A stretch of 64,000 bases of DNA from an uncultured Duncaniella sp. (lineage in GTDB: Bacteria; Bacteroidota; Bacteroidia; Bacteroidales; Muribaculaceae). Of the stretch, positions 36,520 through 43,504 are shown one piece after another. The notes under the pieces were generated by a model, which was not told the DNA's origin, did not search any database, and saw nothing but the letters and a program-made list of their open reading frames with translations. The stretch is taken from NCBI GenBank assembly GCA_910577255.1, contig CAJTMH010000003.1, positions 372,001-436,000 on the forward strand, read 5' to 3'. Numbering within the stretch: the stretch's first letter is position 1; every line of letters begins with the position of its first letter. The translations under genes and the position numbers were made by a program.

Positions 36520-37005
36520 TCATGCCGTTGTCGGCGCTTCGGCAGAGGCTTTCTTTCTGGCTTTAAGGCGCATGGCTCGCCGGGCCTCACGCTTTTCAGC
36601 CTGTCGCTCAAGCCGGCGTTCCCTGCGGTTGAGAGGAAAGAAGGAGAGGCTGTTATCGGTTAGCGGTATAGATGATAAGGTGGAAATCGTCGATGGAGAG
36701 TTGGCCGGAGCTGAGGCGGCAGCGGCTGATGCGGAGGGGGAGGGGGATGACGATTTGCGTTTACGGCCACGTTGGCGTGCTCGGAGAGAGCGGGCCATCG
36801 CCCTGTCGATTTCAGGACGCAAAAGGGAAAACACCATCTTTATCATCGGGTCGGCACACTCCGGATTGTCGCCGGCGAGATAACCGTCGATCATGGCCAC
36901 AGCCCCACGCAGGCAACGCTCGCCGTCATTCATGTCGGCAAACGTGGAGGTGATGCGCGAGATGATGTCGTTGTAGAACTTCTTGGATACAGGTAGATTT
37001 TTCAT
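36520..37005 (-). CDS. DUF6291-like protein with basic tail
   Basis: A 161-residue protein. The N-terminal ~75 residues (KKFYNDIISRITSTFADMN, then AIDGYLAGDNPECADPMIKMVFSLLRPEIDR-like helices) resemble DUF6291, a family common in phages and mobile elements of Bacteroidetes. The rest is low-complexity: an Arg/Lys block, a Ser/Ala/Pro stretch and a strongly basic end rich in RRERRLERQ. The basic tail could bind nucleic acid. The assignment is by pattern only. It lies 330 bases left of tRNA-Leu on the opposite strand. Confidence 0.6.
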   Translation of the reverse strand: MKNLPVSKKFYNDIISRITSTFADMNDGERCLRGAVAMIDGYLAGDNPECADPMIKMVFSLLRPEIDRAMARSLRARQRGRKRKSSSPSPSASAAAASAPANSPSTISTLSSIPLTDNSLSFFPLNRRERRLERQAEKREARRAMRLKARKKASAEAPTTA

Positions 37006-37024
37006 AGTCGAGACATTTTTTATG

Positions 37025-37032
37025 CAAAGATA
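37025..37032 (-). promoter_or_regulatory. -7 box of the DUF6291-like gene
   Basis: Reads TATCTTTG on the minus strand, 20 bases before the ATG. No -33 partner at normal distance. Confidence 0.4.
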
Positions 37033-37292
37033 AGGTCATCGCAATGCCTGAAAGGTGCGATAATGTCGCGAAGCGGCAAAAAAAAATTAATAGCATGTGG
37101 GAAACACATTTCAGCGGCAGGGCCGTTTGCGGGGATTTGAGCGGTTGACGCCATATAACAGCTTTGAAATTAGGGAGTAAACGAAGATTAAGAGCTGTCG
37201 GTGCCTAAAAGGAGATGCCTCGAAAACCGCGCTGTCGCACCTCATATCGTGACCTTTGGACCGCAAAAAGCATATAAAAACCACACAAAACA

Positions 37293-37324
37293 TTTGGTCA
37301 AACCAAAAAAGAGTTGTAACTTTG
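37293..37324 (+). promoter_or_regulatory. promoter of tRNA-Leu
   Basis: TTTG (37293-37296), 20 bases, then TAACTTTG (37317-37324), 11 bases before the mature tRNA 5' end. An ideal match to the Bacteroidetes consensus. Confidence 0.85.
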
Positions 37325-37335
37325 TCCTCGCAAAA

Positions 37336-37419
37336 GCCCAGGTGGCGGAATGGTAGACGCGCTCGTTTCAGGTGCGAGTGCTGCGAGGCGTGCAGGTTCG
37401 AGTCCTGTTCTGGGCACCA
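37336..37419 (+). tRNA. tRNA-Leu (anticodon CAG)
   Basis: An 84-nt class II tRNA including the encoded CCA (37417-37419). The acceptor stem pairs GCCCAGG with TCTGGGC (one G-U), discriminator base A. The anticodon stem-loop CTCGT-TTCAGGT-GCGAG gives anticodon CAG with U33 and G37, reading CUG leucine codons. A long variable arm (about TGCTGCGAGGCGTGCA region) and T-loop GGTTCGAGTCC are present. It has its own promoter and terminator, so it is a single-tRNA gene. Phage remnants lie about 1 kb downstream. Confidence 0.97.
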
Positions 37420-37421
37420 TG

Positions 37422-37459
37422 ATCCCTTGATTATCGACTAATAATCAAGGGATTTTTTT
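37422..37459 (+). terminator. intrinsic terminator of tRNA-Leu
   Basis: A perfect 13-bp stem (ATCCCTTGATTAT, 37422-37434, with 37441-37453) followed by TTTTTT, starting two bases after the CCA end. Confidence 0.93.
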
Positions 37460-37548
37460 AGTTTAAGATGTATTTAAATTGTGCTTATTGTTAGCCGGTA
37501 CGCCAAAAGTATGCCACTGAAAGATACATTGAGCCATCATTCCGTTTT

Positions 37549-38298
37549 ATGTTGTCAATTATAATATTTTGCATAATTGTTTGTGCTGTCGTAGTGATTC
37601 TTTTTGTGAAGCAGCACAAGGAAGTGCAGTTGATTGAGACTGTCACTCCTCGCTATTGTGGTGAATGGTCGGAAAGGCGGACGGTGTTTAAGTTGCTGAG
37701 GATGGGGATTGATCCTCGTGCGATTTTCCATAATTGCTATATAAAAAGGTCATCCGGGACATATACGCAAGTTGATTTGGTGGTTGCGACGAAATCAGGT
37801 CTGTTGGCGTTTGAAATCAAGGATTATAGCGGATGGATATTTGGAGATTTTCGTCAGAAATATTGGGCCCAGGTCCTTGCTTATGGAAAAGAAAAGCATC
37901 GGTTTTACAATCCAATCATGCAGAATAATGGCCACATTGAGGCTATACGCGAGAATCTGCCACATAATCCGGGCATCCCGATCTATTCGATAATTGTATT
38001 TTGGGGAAACTGCACATTGAAAAATGTGACTGTAGGTTCGGACAATGACTTCCTTATTTATCCGAATGAAATTGAACGTACTGTGCAGGATATTTTGTGT
38101 CGTTCGAATGCTGATTTCGGCGATAAATATGAAATTATGAATATGCTGACACAGGCTGTGGCGAATGGAAATAATCCTGATATTGTTTCGTCTCAACTAA
38201 TGACGGCTTTAAAGGCCGGATATTCTTGCCCTGCGTCATCCTATCATTCCTCTTATTCCATGCCATTTCATTATCTGAGGCGTTTTAATAGGTGGTAG
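37549..38298 (+). CDS. NERD domain membrane-anchored protein
   Basis: A 249-residue protein with one N-terminal TM helix (about residues 2-21) and a NERD (nuclease-related) domain at about 38-155. Visible marks: the G-E-W start CGEWSERRTVFKLLRMG, then YTQVDLVVATKSGLLAFEIKDYSGWIFG, whose D and E-x-K match the restriction-endonuclease-like active site, and the NPIMQNNGHIEAIRENL helix. NERD proteins are tied to DNA processing and often sit in mobile or defence contexts, but the role of this one is unknown. The catalytic-like residues are intact. It lies just behind tRNA-Leu and its codon use is more AT-rich than neighbours. Confidence 0.85.
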   Translation: MLSIIIFCIIVCAVVVILFVKQHKEVQLIETVTPRYCGEWSERRTVFKLLRMGIDPRAIFHNCYIKRSSGTYTQVDLVVATKSGLLAFEIKDYSGWIFGDFRQKYWAQVLAYGKEKHRFYNPIMQNNGHIEAIRENLPHNPGIPIYSIIVFWGNCTLKNVTVGSDNDFLIYPNEIERTVQDILCRSNADFGDKYEIMNMLTQAVANGNNPDIVSSQLMTALKAGYSCPASSYHSSYSMPFHYLRRFNRW

Positions 38299-38330
38299 GG
38301 CAATGGTTTCCGTCGGCATAGGGGCACACA

Positions 38331-38522
38331 TTATTCACTTCTTTTTCTTAACAAGGAATTAGACCTGGGCTTCTTACGATGTCCCATTTCAAGGGTTGTA
38401 GAAATTCCTGCTGTCTGAGCTAACGCATCACGTGATTCATTCGCCCGAAGAGTTAGTTTATGAAATTCACTTGTAGCATCACCTACCTTAAAGGATATTG
38501 AGATAGTGTTATTTGAGGCCAT
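38331..38522 (-). pseudogene. remnant of a phage tail tape-measure gene (N-terminus)
   Basis: A 63-residue frame. The first ~33 residues (MASNNTISISFKVGDATSEF then HKLTLRANESRDAL) resemble the start of Bacteroidetes phage tape-measure proteins, normally many hundred residues long. After that the sequence loses the pattern and ends in a basic run. It lies downstream, in the same direction, of the tail-assembly remnant at 38718-38987, in the order these genes have in phage genomes. I read it as a decayed fragment. Confidence 0.5.
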
Positions 38523-38579
38523 AAAATTTGGAAAATTTTATTTTATTTTATATCTTGCGGTAAATAAATTTCTTAAGTT

Positions 38580-38711
38580 ATGTGGCTACTTAAATTTCTC
38601 ATCTTGATATTCCTTGTAGCTTATTTCGCTGCTGGATTTTATATCCTTATAGGATTAACCGTTTTAATATTTAAAATCACTGATAAAAACAGATTTCGCA
38701 AATTGGACTAA
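38580..38711 (+). CDS. possible 43-residue membrane peptide
   Basis: ATG to TAA encodes a peptide that is almost entirely hydrophobic for residues 3-32 (WLLKFLILIFLVAYFAAGFY...) followed by a basic tail (KITDKNRFRKLD), the layout of a single- or two-pass small membrane protein. It lies on the strand opposite the phage remnants in very AT-rich DNA. There is no family assignment, and chance occurrence cannot be excluded. Confidence 0.35.
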   Translation: MWLLKFLILIFLVAYFAAGFYILIGLTVLIFKITDKNRFRKLD

Positions 38712-38717
38712 TCATAT

Positions 38718-38987
38718 CTAATTACCGAATTTGCTTGCCACCGATTCAAACCTTTCCCTTTTCTCCTCGGGAGTGAGTCTTGGAGTGTCGGGCTTATGTG
38801 ATATATTATCCCATGGTAGCGGTATGAGCTGGCGCGGGGTAATTTTCTTTTTTATATGTGGCTGTATGCAGATGCTCTCAAACTCATCAAACTCCAACTT
38901 GCAGAAGTCATCGAGTGACATGCCGATGCATCCGACAAGGTTTTTAAATCTGCATTTTTGATGGATATTCTGTGCGTGATATAACAA
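38718..38987 (-). pseudogene. remnant of a phage tail-assembly (chaperone-like) gene
   Basis: An 89-residue frame. The part GMSLDDFCKLEFDEFESIC and the later IQPHIKKKITPRQLIPLPWD with the end PRLTPEEKRERFE match the beginning and end of small proteins encoded just upstream of tape-measure genes in Bacteroidetes phages. In the intact family a ~25-residue helical segment lies between these parts; it is missing here, so an internal in-frame deletion is inferred. The first codons overlap the terminator at 38985-39019, so any true start would be near 38921. Confidence 0.5.
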
Positions 38988-39019
38988 CGCCCCTGGACTG
39001 ATGGTGTCCAGGGGCGTTG
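38985..39019 (-). terminator. terminator of the BspA-like gene
   Basis: A perfect 14-bp stem (CAACGCCCCTGGAC, 38985-38998, with 39006-39019), 34 bases past the stop of the BspA-like gene. The following minus-strand bases are AT-rich but not a clean T-run. Confidence 0.75.
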
Positions 39020-39052
39020 GTCGTATTTCTATTTGCTGATTGGCGATATGAT

Positions 39053-42000
39053 CTATCCCCTTACAATAACCTTATATGATTGATTGCCTATGCAAATGAT
39101 GTAGATACCAGGGACAACCTGATAGACTACAGGAGCGTTTTCCGATTTCTTAATTCCCAGGAAATGTCCGTCCAAGCTTACGAGTGCTGTTGTCACACCC
39201 TCATTGAGCCCATCAATCACAATTGAGCTGTCCACGACTTTTATTGTGAAACCATCGTTGTGGACATATTGAACTCCCGAAAGATCGTGCACGCTAACTC
39301 TACATTCTGCTGATAAGTCCGAGCCATCGGCAGTCGTTGCTGTTACCGAGGCGTCCCCGGCCTTAACTGCGGTTACCCATCCATCTTCATCAACGGAAGC
39401 AATGTCGGGATTAGATGATGACCATGTAAATGATTTGTCTTCCGCATCGTCAGGCAATACTGAAGCATTGAGTTTTACTGTCTCGCCAACATTCAGGGAT
39501 ATATTCTCATGATCGATGGTTATTGATTCGGCAAATTTCGGATGGACTGTTAGATGAAACCAAGCTCCGACAACAGCGCCACTTGCGGACGCACTGTATG
39601 TGCAGGCTAATAACAAAGTCTCCCCGACGGAAACCGCAGTGACAAGACCATTATCATCAACTGTGGCGATGGTTTCATCCATAGATTTCCAAAAGTATGA
39701 TTTATTGGTAGCATTTTCAGGGTGCACTGTCGCTATGAGCTGAACAGTCTCTCCAACACCGAGCGAGGCGGACTCAATGTTAAGGGTAACTGACTCTACA
39801 AGTATCGGATTGACAACCACTGTGCAAGAAGCCGAGAGTCCACTTTTTGTTGTGGCAGTGATTATGGCCTCACCATCGGAAATCGCAGTTACCAGACCGT
39901 TTGCGTCTACTGAAGCTATCTGGGGTGCGGAAGAAATCCAGGTGACGGATTTATCGGGAGCGTCGTCGGGCAACACTATTGCAGTGAGTTTAATGGTTTC
40001 TCCGGTATTCAGAGCAACCTCTTCATGATCAAGCGTAATAGACTCAGTCCCTTTAGGGTGTACGATGATGGCAAACCAGGCTCCGACAGCTGCGCCATTT
40101 GCAGAGGCTCTTGTCGTACTGGCATATATCAGTGTATGGCCAGCAGAAACCGCAGTGACAAGACCATTGTCGTCAACTGTGGCGATGGTTTCATCCATAG
40201 ATCCCCAAATATATGATTTATAGGAAGCATTTTCAGGCAACACTGTAGCTATTAGCTGAACCGTCTCGCCAACTTCAACCGAGGCTGACTCGAGATTAAG
40301 AATAATGGACTCTACAAATATCTCCTTGACGGAAATTGTGCAGGAGGCAGTCAGTTCTGAGCCATCGTTTGTTGTGGCAGTGATTGTGGCCTCACCCTCA
40401 GAGATCGCAGTTACCAGTCCGTTTTCATCTACAGAAGCTATCCCGGGGACAGAAGAAGTCCAGGAGACAGATTTATCTGGAGAATCATCAGGCAATACTG
40501 TGGCGGTAAGTTTTACCGTCTCGCCAATATTCAGGGAGACATTTTCCTGATCAATAGTTATTGATTTGGCGACTTTCGGATGGACCGTGAGACTAAACCA
40601 GGCTTCGAGAACAGCGCCACTTGCAGATGCGCTGTTTGTGCGAGCCAATATAGAGGTCTCTCCGACGGAAACCGCAGTGACAAGGCCATTATCATCAACT
40701 GTGGCGATAGTTTCATCCATAGATTCCCATATGTATGATTTATCTGTGGCATTTTCAGGAAGCACTGTCGCTATGAGCTGCACGGTCTCTCCGACCTCGA
40801 GCGACGCGGACTGAATATTAAGGGTAATTGACTCTACGAGTGTCTGGACAGTCACTATGCATGAAGCCGAGAGCCCGGATCCGCTTGTGGTGGCTGTGAT
40901 GATGGCTTTCCCGGGGGATATTCCGGTGACAAGGCCTGATTCATCTACTGTTGCGACCGATTCATCGGAAGACTGCCAAGTCAACACCTTTTCATAAGCG
41001 TTTTCAGGATAATATCTAACCTCAAGTTGCATCGTATTAGAAACCGCCAATGATGCTTCTGACTGGTTCAGCGAAATACTTGTAGGCGCAATGGTGATTG
41101 GCTCAATATTCTGAAAGTTCATCCATGCCTTAGTGGTTTTTGCCTTTTCAATACCATCTTTATAAACATATAGCGTAGTAGAATAATCGGAGAAAGTCTC
41201 TCCGGTAGCTATTGGGTCAGATGTGAGGTATGTGACATCACTAAATCTTGAACCTGTTGCAAAAGCTGCTGTCTCGAGAGTGGTCAAAGTCCCGGGTAGA
41301 GTCAAAGAACCCATCAGCCCCTTGCAGCCACTGAATGCATTAATACGAATAGTATTTACAGAATTTGGAATAGTAAGAGATCCGGTGAAACCGCTGCAGC
41401 CATCGAATGCGGAGTTGCCAATTGTAGTCACAGAGTTGGGGATTATTAGTGAACCGGTAAAACCGTTGCAACCCTGGAATGCGGATTCCCCAATGTCTTT
41501 CACTGAGTTGGGTATTGTTAGTGAACCGTTGAAGCCGCTACAGCGATAGAATGTTTGACGTTCAATAGTAGTCACAGAGTTGGGTATTGTTAGTGAACCG
41601 TTAAAGCCGCTACAGCCAGAGAAAGCGGCAGCCCCAATCTCTGTCACGGAGTTTGGTATAGTCAGTGAGCCGTCAAAACCACTGCAATCCATGAAAGCGG
41701 CTACGCCAATGCTAGTCACAGAGTTAGGGATGATCAGTGAGCCAGTCAAACCCCTACAACCTTCGAAGGCTTCTTGTTCAATAGTAGTCACAGAGTTAGG
41801 GATGGTCAGTGAACCAGTCAAACCCCAGCAACCAAAGAAAGCGCCTTCCCCTATGGTAGTCACTGAGTTGCTAATTGTGAGTGAGCCATCAAAGCTGCTA
41901 CAAGCAGCGAAAGCCCATGCGCCCATGCTAGTCACGGAGTTAGGGATGATCAGTGAGCCGGTCAAACCAAGGCAACCTTCGAATGCACTTTTGCCAATGC

Positions 42001-42292
42001 TTTTCACTGAGTTGGGAATTGTCAGTGAACCTGAGATGCCATGCAAGTTAAAGAATGCTTTATCGCCAATTGCTGTTACAATAAACTGTTGCCCTGAAAA
42101 ATAGATAAATTTCGGGATTTCTATATTTGTTTGAAAATAAGGTTGTTGTATTTCTTTGGGCCCTAATAGAGTCGCTTCCCCAGTGGAAAAGTTAAACTTA
42201 AAAGCATAAGGAGAATCCTCGGCATTATACGCAGCTTTCGCTATGGCATTGCATAGCAACAAGAGAAGAATTACAGATAATAATTTTTTCAT
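39053..42292 (-). CDS. BspA-like leucine-rich repeat surface protein with seven Big_2 domains
   Basis: A 1079-residue exported protein. Signal peptide residues 1-20; an N-terminal cap (to ~89); ten perfect-length 24-residue BspA/LRR_5 repeats (90-329) of the form LTIPNSVTxIGxxAFxGCxGFxGS plus a degenerate eleventh; a linker; then seven Big_2 Ig-like domains (about 403-1000). Domains 2-7 alternate two subtypes, making a ~175-residue super-repeat present three times. The last ~80 residues end with GIYIICIGNQSYKVIVRG, like type IX sorting tails. BspA-type proteins bind host matrix or other bacteria; that role is inference here. It starts two bases after the stop of the Cys-rich membrane protein gene. 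Confidence 0.93.
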   Translation of the reverse strand: MKKLLSVILLLLLCNAIAKAAYNAEDSPYAFKFNFSTGEATLLGPKEIQQPYFQTNIEIPKFIYFSGQQFIVTAIGDKAFFNLHGISGSLTIPNSVKSIGKSAFEGCLGLTGSLIIPNSVTSMGAWAFAACSSFDGSLTISNSVTTIGEGAFFGCWGLTGSLTIPNSVTTIEQEAFEGCRGLTGSLIIPNSVTSIGVAAFMDCSGFDGSLTIPNSVTEIGAAAFSGCSGFNGSLTIPNSVTTIERQTFYRCSGFNGSLTIPNSVKDIGESAFQGCNGFTGSLIIPNSVTTIGNSAFDGCSGFTGSLTIPNSVNTIRINAFSGCKGLMGSLTLPGTLTTLETAAFATGSRFSDVTYLTSDPIATGETFSDYSTTLYVYKDGIEKAKTTKAWMNFQNIEPITIAPTSISLNQSEASLAVSNTMQLEVRYYPENAYEKVLTWQSSDESVATVDESGLVTGISPGKAIITATTSGSGLSASCIVTVQTLVESITLNIQSASLEVGETVQLIATVLPENATDKSYIWESMDETIATVDDNGLVTAVSVGETSILARTNSASASGAVLEAWFSLTVHPKVAKSITIDQENVSLNIGETVKLTATVLPDDSPDKSVSWTSSVPGIASVDENGLVTAISEGEATITATTNDGSELTASCTISVKEIFVESIILNLESASVEVGETVQLIATVLPENASYKSYIWGSMDETIATVDDNGLVTAVSAGHTLIYASTTRASANGAAVGAWFAIIVHPKGTESITLDHEEVALNTGETIKLTAIVLPDDAPDKSVTWISSAPQIASVDANGLVTAISDGEAIITATTKSGLSASCTVVVNPILVESVTLNIESASLGVGETVQLIATVHPENATNKSYFWKSMDETIATVDDNGLVTAVSVGETLLLACTYSASASGAVVGAWFHLTVHPKFAESITIDHENISLNVGETVKLNASVLPDDAEDKSFTWSSSNPDIASVDEDGWVTAVKAGDASVTATTADGSDLSAECRVSVHDLSGVQYVHNDGFTIKVVDSSIVIDGLNEGVTTALVSLDGHFLGIKKSENAPVVYQVVPGIYIICIGNQSYKVIVRG
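39293..41086. repeat. coding repeats: seven Big_2 modules in alternating types
   Basis: Seven modules of 80-90 codons. Modules 2, 4 and 6 share the marks ASLEVGETVQLIATV and SMDETIATVDDNGLVTAVS; modules 3, 5 and 7 share LNxGETVKLTAxVLPDD and ASVDxxGxVTA. The three A-B pairs are close enough in DNA sequence to allow recombination between copies. Confidence 0.85.
41306..42025. repeat. ten 72-base leucine-rich repeat units
   Basis: Ten consecutive 72-base units encode 24-residue BspA repeats without any length change. Neighbouring units differ mostly at variable helix positions, so the array could expand or contract in frame. Confidence 0.9.
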
Positions 42293-42294
42293 GA

Positions 42295-42972
42295 TTAGTG
42301 GTTTTGGTTTTTGTCAGGGGTCAATAGGTAAGTTTCAAGTACAAGTCGGATAATTTTTCGTTCGGTGTAATAGCGTCCTATGATAATAATGAAAAGACAG
42401 AGCATCAGCACTGTTATACACTGAATGATGCAAATGCAGCAAGGTTGGCTGCAACTGCACACATCGGAGGTTGTCAGCGTGGCAATTATATCACATAGCC
42501 ATCTGCAGCTACAGCTGGAGCAGGAGCTGAAAAATATTATCAAAATCAACCACCACGCAATAACGATCATCAGATTTTTGAAAAATGCTGAAAAACTCTC
42601 CAGGACAGGTATGGAGCCAAGTAAACCTTTGGATTGAACATGATAATATGATTTATAATAATCTATTAGGGTAAATTGAGTGTCATCGTGAGTCTCATTT
42701 ATTTCGGCTTCAATGTCGTGATAAGCTTTATTGATATATTTCTTTTTATTATCAAGGAATCTCGACCATTCTTTTTTCGATATGATTGATGAAATTGATT
42801 CCGTGACACACCATAGAAGCAAGCCTGTTATCCATGATGTGATAAAAATCAGAGTTACTATAACGATATGGTCTGACGTGCAAGAGATGTCGATAAAGGG
42901 CAGTATGATTAGAAATCCAATCAATAATTTGTTCAATCCGTCATAGAAGGATGTGCCCGGAACAGAATCCAT
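42295..42972 (-). CDS. Cys-rich multi-pass membrane protein of unknown function
   Basis: A 225-residue protein that I do not recognise. It has two N-terminal TM helices (about residues 13-32 and 37-58), a charged cytosolic or periplasmic stretch (about 65-120), then two more TM helices (about 130-150 and 180-202) flanking a segment with about nine cysteines in 30 residues (SSCSSCSCRWLCD ... VCSCSQPCCICIIQC). The cysteine cluster could bind metal or form disulfides. It starts 52 bases after the structured RNA's terminator and is followed after 2 bases by the BspA-like gene, so the two are one transcript. Confidence 0.75.
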   Translation of the reverse strand: MDSVPGTSFYDGLNKLLIGFLIILPFIDISCTSDHIVIVTLIFITSWITGLLLWCVTESISSIISKKEWSRFLDNKKKYINKAYHDIEAEINETHDDTQFTLIDYYKSYYHVQSKGLLGSIPVLESFSAFFKNLMIVIAWWLILIIFFSSCSSCSCRWLCDIIATLTTSDVCSCSQPCCICIIQCITVLMLCLFIIIIGRYYTERKIIRLVLETYLLTPDKNQNH

Positions 42973-43024
42973 GTTTATTTAAGGAGCCGCGGTCATCCTC
43001 TCGTTGGCGATAATGATGGGTAAG

Positions 43025-43061
43025 AAAAAAGCGTAGGAATCTGTATCGGTTACCGTCCTAC
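43025..43061 (-). terminator. intrinsic terminator of the structured RNA
   Basis: On the minus strand GTAGGA (43061-43056) pairs with TCCTAC (43038-43033), enclosing a small CGG/CCG hairpin, and is followed by GC and TTTTTT (43030-43025). It lies 53 bases upstream of the Cys-rich protein start codon, so it ends the RNA or acts as an attenuator. Confidence 0.7.
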
Positions 43062-43350
43062 AGTTAGAGGCTTCTCGCATTGCCCATCAATAGTCGGACG
43101 GCAACGCAGAAGCCCACGCTTGTATATGCAACAATAGTGTCCGGCTATACCTTTCCCAAGATACTCTGCCGAATGCATGATATTACATATCCACGGGCAT
43201 CTACCGTTGCTCAACCCCTGACTATTGATTTGAAATTTTGCGAGAATTTCTAACTGTCAAGAATCAGCGCGGATAAACGCTTTCTTATTTTATGTCTATC
43301 GCATCCCCTCCCGCATTGCCCTTGACCGGGGCCTCTGCGTTACGGTCTGC
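43025..43350 (-). ncRNA. candidate structured RNA, about 325 nt, pseudoknotted
   Basis: Bounded by a promoter (43356-43387) and a terminator (43025-43061), with no supported coding frame. Segment A (43347-43329) pairs with A' (43115-43097) at 18 of 19 positions, two of them G-U. B (43229-43220) pairs perfectly for 10 bp with B' (43095-43086). The order A-B-A'-B' makes a pseudoknot. A' can instead pair with C (43085-43069) as a local hairpin whose loop holds B'. Several local hairpins fill the interior (GAAATT/AATTTC; AAGAAAGCG with CGCT-GA-TTCTT; GATAT/ATATC). I do not recognise the family: it lacks tmRNA, RNase P, SRP, cobalamin and group I/II signatures. It may be a trans-acting RNA or the 5' control leader of the downstream two-gene operon. 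Confidence 0.6.
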
Positions 43351-43355
43351 GATTG

Positions 43356-43387
43356 CAAAATTAATAACAATTTTTTAGATTTCCAAT
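43356..43387 (-). promoter_or_regulatory. promoter of the structured RNA
   Basis: On the minus strand ATTG (43387-43384), 20 bases, then TAATTTTG (43363-43356); the same ATTG-N20 form precedes dsbD and the wza-like gene. Transcription would start near 43350, at the first paired segment. Confidence 0.65.
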
Positions 43388-43504
43388 ATCGCATTTAAAA
43401 TCATGGCCTACAAAGGTATATGCTTTGGCCATTTGATGTGCCGGATGCCATTGGGATGCTTTTGATGAAGTCGTTGTGGCATGCTGTGGGTGCGGATCAG
43501 GTGG

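Noticed and set aside
37111..37293. 60-residue minus-strand frame beside tRNA-Leu
   Set aside because: It overlaps the tRNA promoter, has no recognisable feature and no start context.
41306..42025. Regular repeats that might be taken for a CRISPR array
   Set aside because: The 72-base units are in-frame codons of a leucine-rich repeat protein; there are no unique spacers and no cas genes.
43025..43350. Structured RNA as tmRNA, RNase P RNA, SRP RNA, cobalamin riboswitch or 6S RNA
   Set aside because: The expected conserved blocks (tRNA-like ends and tag frame, RNase P core, SRP tetraloop domain, B12 box) were not found. A short match to part of E. coli 6S (CGAGAAGCCT) looks like chance, since 6S is shorter and has no pseudoknot.
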